Assembly (NCBI GenBank): GCA_963977005.1
Contig: CAXBMQ010000007.1
Span: 124,001 to 188,000, forward strand
Source of the DNA: CAXBCP01 sp963977005
Lineage (GTDB): Bacteria; Pseudomonadota; Alphaproteobacteria; MPNO01; UBA830
Length of the DNA stretch: 64,000 nucleotides
Direction: 5' to 3'
This document shows positions 62,331 to 64,000 of the stretch, in pieces; positions within the stretch are counted from its first letter, which is position 1; every line of letters begins with the position of its first letter. The notes under the pieces were generated by a model, which searched no databases, was not told the DNA's origin, and was given only the letters and a program-made list of their open reading frames with translations. Made by a program: the position numbers and the translations under genes.

Positions 62331-63899
62331 ATGTATTCGGCGCACCGCATTCTGTCCCGGGCAGTGGCTTATTTCCCGGAGCGTCCGGCACTGATCGACG
62401 GGGACGTGCGGCTGACATATCGCGAGCTGGGCGGTCGGGTGAACCGTCTGGCGAACGCATTGCGCGACATGGGGCTGAAACGCGGCGACCGGGTGGCGAT
62501 TCTCGACTGGAATTCCCATCGCTACGCGGAGGCCTACTACGCCTGTGCGCTGGCAGGGCTGACTTTCATGCCGTTGAATTCGCGGCTTGCGGCGCCGGAA
62601 CTCGAATACATAATCAATGACTCGGATGCGCGGGCGGTATTGCTGTCGGCGCCGTTCCTCGATGTCTACGAGGACGTCCGCTCGAAAGCGCCCTCACTTG
62701 AATTTTCGGTCGGGATGGGGCTGGAGCGCACGCCCGACGGGTTTCACGATTACGAGGAAATGCTGGCATCGGCTTCGCCTGAGGCCCGGCCTGCCGATAC
62801 CGGCGTCGATGACATCATTCAGATTTATTATACCTCGGGCACAACGGGCGACCCCAAAGGAGTCTGCCTGACCAACGGCAATGTCTACTGGTGCGGTGTC
62901 GACAGCACGACGACGATGGATTTTCGCCTCGGCTGCGTCTGGCTGCATTCCGCCCCGATGTTTCATCTTGCCGATGCGCTGGCATTCTGGGCCGTGCCGC
63001 TGGTTGGCGGTGCGCAGGTCTGCGTTCATTTTCAGCCCGACCGGGTGCTGGAACTGATCGAAAAGGAGCGGGTGACGATCACGTCGCTGCCGGCGACCCT
63101 GATCGCCCTGATCGCCAACCATTCGGACACCGCGAAATACGACCTGTCGAGCCTGACGCAGATCATGTATGGCGGATCGCCGACATCGCTGGGTGTCCTG
63201 CAGAAAGCCGAACGGATGTTCCCGTCCGACATGTTTCTGCATGCCTACGGCATTACCGAAACCACCGGGATCGCCTGCTGTCTGCAACCTGCCGATCACG
63301 ATCTTGCGCTGCGGCCGGACGGGCCTCACCGCGCGGCATCCTGCGGCGTGCCGTCGCCGCTGATCGACAGGCGCGTCGTCGATGAGGGTGGTAACGATGT
63401 CGGTGTCGGTGAAATCGGCGAGGTGCTTTTCGGCGGGCCCAAGATCATGAAGGAATACTGGCGCAAGCCCGAGATCACGGCCGAGACCCTGCGCGGCGGC
63501 TGGTATCACACCGGCGATATCGGCTATCTCGACGAGACCGGTCATCTCTACCTGGTCGACCGCAAGAAGGACATGATCATCTCCGGCGCCGAGAACGTCT
63601 ATTCGGTCGAGGTCGAGAACGTGCTGTCGACCCACCCCGCGGTGCTCGAAGTCGCCGTCATCGGTATCCCGCATGATCTTTGGGGCGAACAGGTCCACGC
63701 GGTTGTGGTCCGCCGGGACGGACAGGATGCGGCGACGGCGGACGATATTCTCGACTTCTGCCGCGATAAAATCGCCGGGTACAAGATCCCGAAATCGCTT
63801 TCCTTCGCCGACGGCCCGCTGCCGACCACCGGGCCGGGGAAGGTCGCAAAACGGCGGTTGCGCGATCCCTATTGGGAAGCGGCGGAGCGGCAGATTTGA
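62331..63899 (+). CDS. Acyl-/aryl-CoA synthetase (AMP-forming)
   Basis: A 522-residue adenylate-forming ligase. The ATP motif is YYTSGTTGDPKGVCLTNGN (about residues 165-183), HAYGITETTGIACC follows (about 303-316), and DRKKDMIISGAENVYSVEVE is the hinge region. The closing GPGKVAKRRLRD holds the catalytic Lys. It makes an acyl-CoA from a fatty or aromatic acid; substrate not determinable. GCGAGGGCAC precedes the ATG. It is divergent from the enoyl-CoA hydratase and followed by a Rieske gene start. Confidence 0.92.
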   Translation: MYSAHRILSRAVAYFPERPALIDGDVRLTYRELGGRVNRLANALRDMGLKRGDRVAILDWNSHRYAEAYYACALAGLTFMPLNSRLAAPELEYIINDSDARAVLLSAPFLDVYEDVRSKAPSLEFSVGMGLERTPDGFHDYEEMLASASPEARPADTGVDDIIQIYYTSGTTGDPKGVCLTNGNVYWCGVDSTTTMDFRLGCVWLHSAPMFHLADALAFWAVPLVGGAQVCVHFQPDRVLELIEKERVTITSLPATLIALIANHSDTAKYDLSSLTQIMYGGSPTSLGVLQKAERMFPSDMFLHAYGITETTGIACCLQPADHDLALRPDGPHRAASCGVPSPLIDRRVVDEGGNDVGVGEIGEVLFGGPKIMKEYWRKPEITAETLRGGWYHTGDIGYLDETGHLYLVDRKKDMIISGAENVYSVEVENVLSTHPAVLEVAVIGIPHDLWGEQVHAVVVRRDGQDAATADDILDFCRDKIAGYKIPKSLSFADGPLPTTGPGKVAKRRLRDPYWEAAERQI

Positions 63900-63965
63900 T
63901 TCCCGCCCGATATGCAATAGAGTTTGCCCACGTCCGACGAAACAAGCTCTGACGAAAGCCGGTTC

Positions 63966-64000
63966 ATGACGAATTTTATCCGTAACGCTTGGTATGCCGC
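63966..64000 (+). CDS. Start of a Rieske ring-hydroxylating oxygenase (partial)
   Basis: An ATG at 63966 opens a frame reading MTNFIRNAWYA to the window edge. The N-AWY- start is typical of VanA-type Rieske oxygenase large subunits (for example vanillate demethylase: NxWYxA). A GAAAG lies about ten bases upstream. It would be the second Rieske oxygenase of this window. Only 11 codons are visible, so identity is an inference. Confidence 0.55.
   Translation, partial: MTNFIRNAWYA

Overview
The window reads as one stretch of a high-GC, tightly packed genome, most likely an alphaproteobacterium of Rhodospirillales type. This is an inference from gene content and codon use: a protocatechuate 4,5-cleavage operon, a LuxC/LuxE pair, an OmpA lipoprotein, DUF962 and DUF2177 proteins, a PEP-CTERM protein, REP-like palindromes and many single-copy catabolic enzymes. 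I found no tRNA, rRNA, CRISPR array, transposase or phage gene. The one clear RNA element is a TPP riboswitch.

0-12 kb: the tail of an unknown gene, a degenerate receiver-like protein, a quinone oxidoreductase and a coiled-coil protein. Then comes a very large (1876 aa) membrane hybrid histidine kinase with ten PAS domains. It is followed by a Rieske oxygenase/VOC pair, a PPOX-type flavoprotein and a class III nucleotide cyclase. 12-18 kb: a DMT transporter, then the most unusual locus. A TPP riboswitch on the minus strand leads into luxE-like, luxC-like and SDR genes, which together form a complete acid-to-aldehyde-to-alcohol reduction set. A RutA-like flavin monooxygenase diverges from it. 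18-25.9 kb: an AI-2E permease, an OmpA lipoprotein, two response regulators, and a sulfur-flavoured group (SLC13 permease, sulfotransferase-like protein, TPP enzyme, cysteine-dioxygenase-like cupin).

25.9-33 kb: a pobA-ligB-ligA operon (4-hydroxybenzoate to protocatechuate to meta-cleavage), an SDR, then a CofG/CofH fusion with an F420 reductase, so the cell probably makes coenzyme F420. A PEP-CTERM exported protein follows. 33-45 kb: a catabolic island with a TauD-type dioxygenase, two aromatic-ring flavin hydroxylases, two molybdenum hydroxylase large subunits, an amidase, a LysR regulator and a RidA protein. The set suggests degradation of an N-containing aromatic. The second molybdenum subunit carries an in-frame TAG just before its catalytic glutamate. 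45-51 kb: MgtC, a Bax-like glucosaminidase, a 40-aa membrane microprotein, DUF2177, and a TetR-SDR-AMP ligase-amidohydrolase unit.

51-64 kb: two glutathione transferases, a cupin and a hydantoinase HyuB/HyuA pair, interspersed with REP-like palindromes. Then OsmC, a peroxiredoxin, an AT-rich intergenic stretch, small proteins, a carboxymuconolactone-decarboxylase-family protein, an enoyl-CoA hydratase, an acyl-CoA ligase and the first codons of another Rieske oxygenase. The overall theme is oxidative catabolism of aromatic and other xenobiotic-like compounds, with several flavin-, iron-, molybdenum- and possibly F420-dependent enzymes. All functions are read from sequence motifs and family memory; no database search was run.
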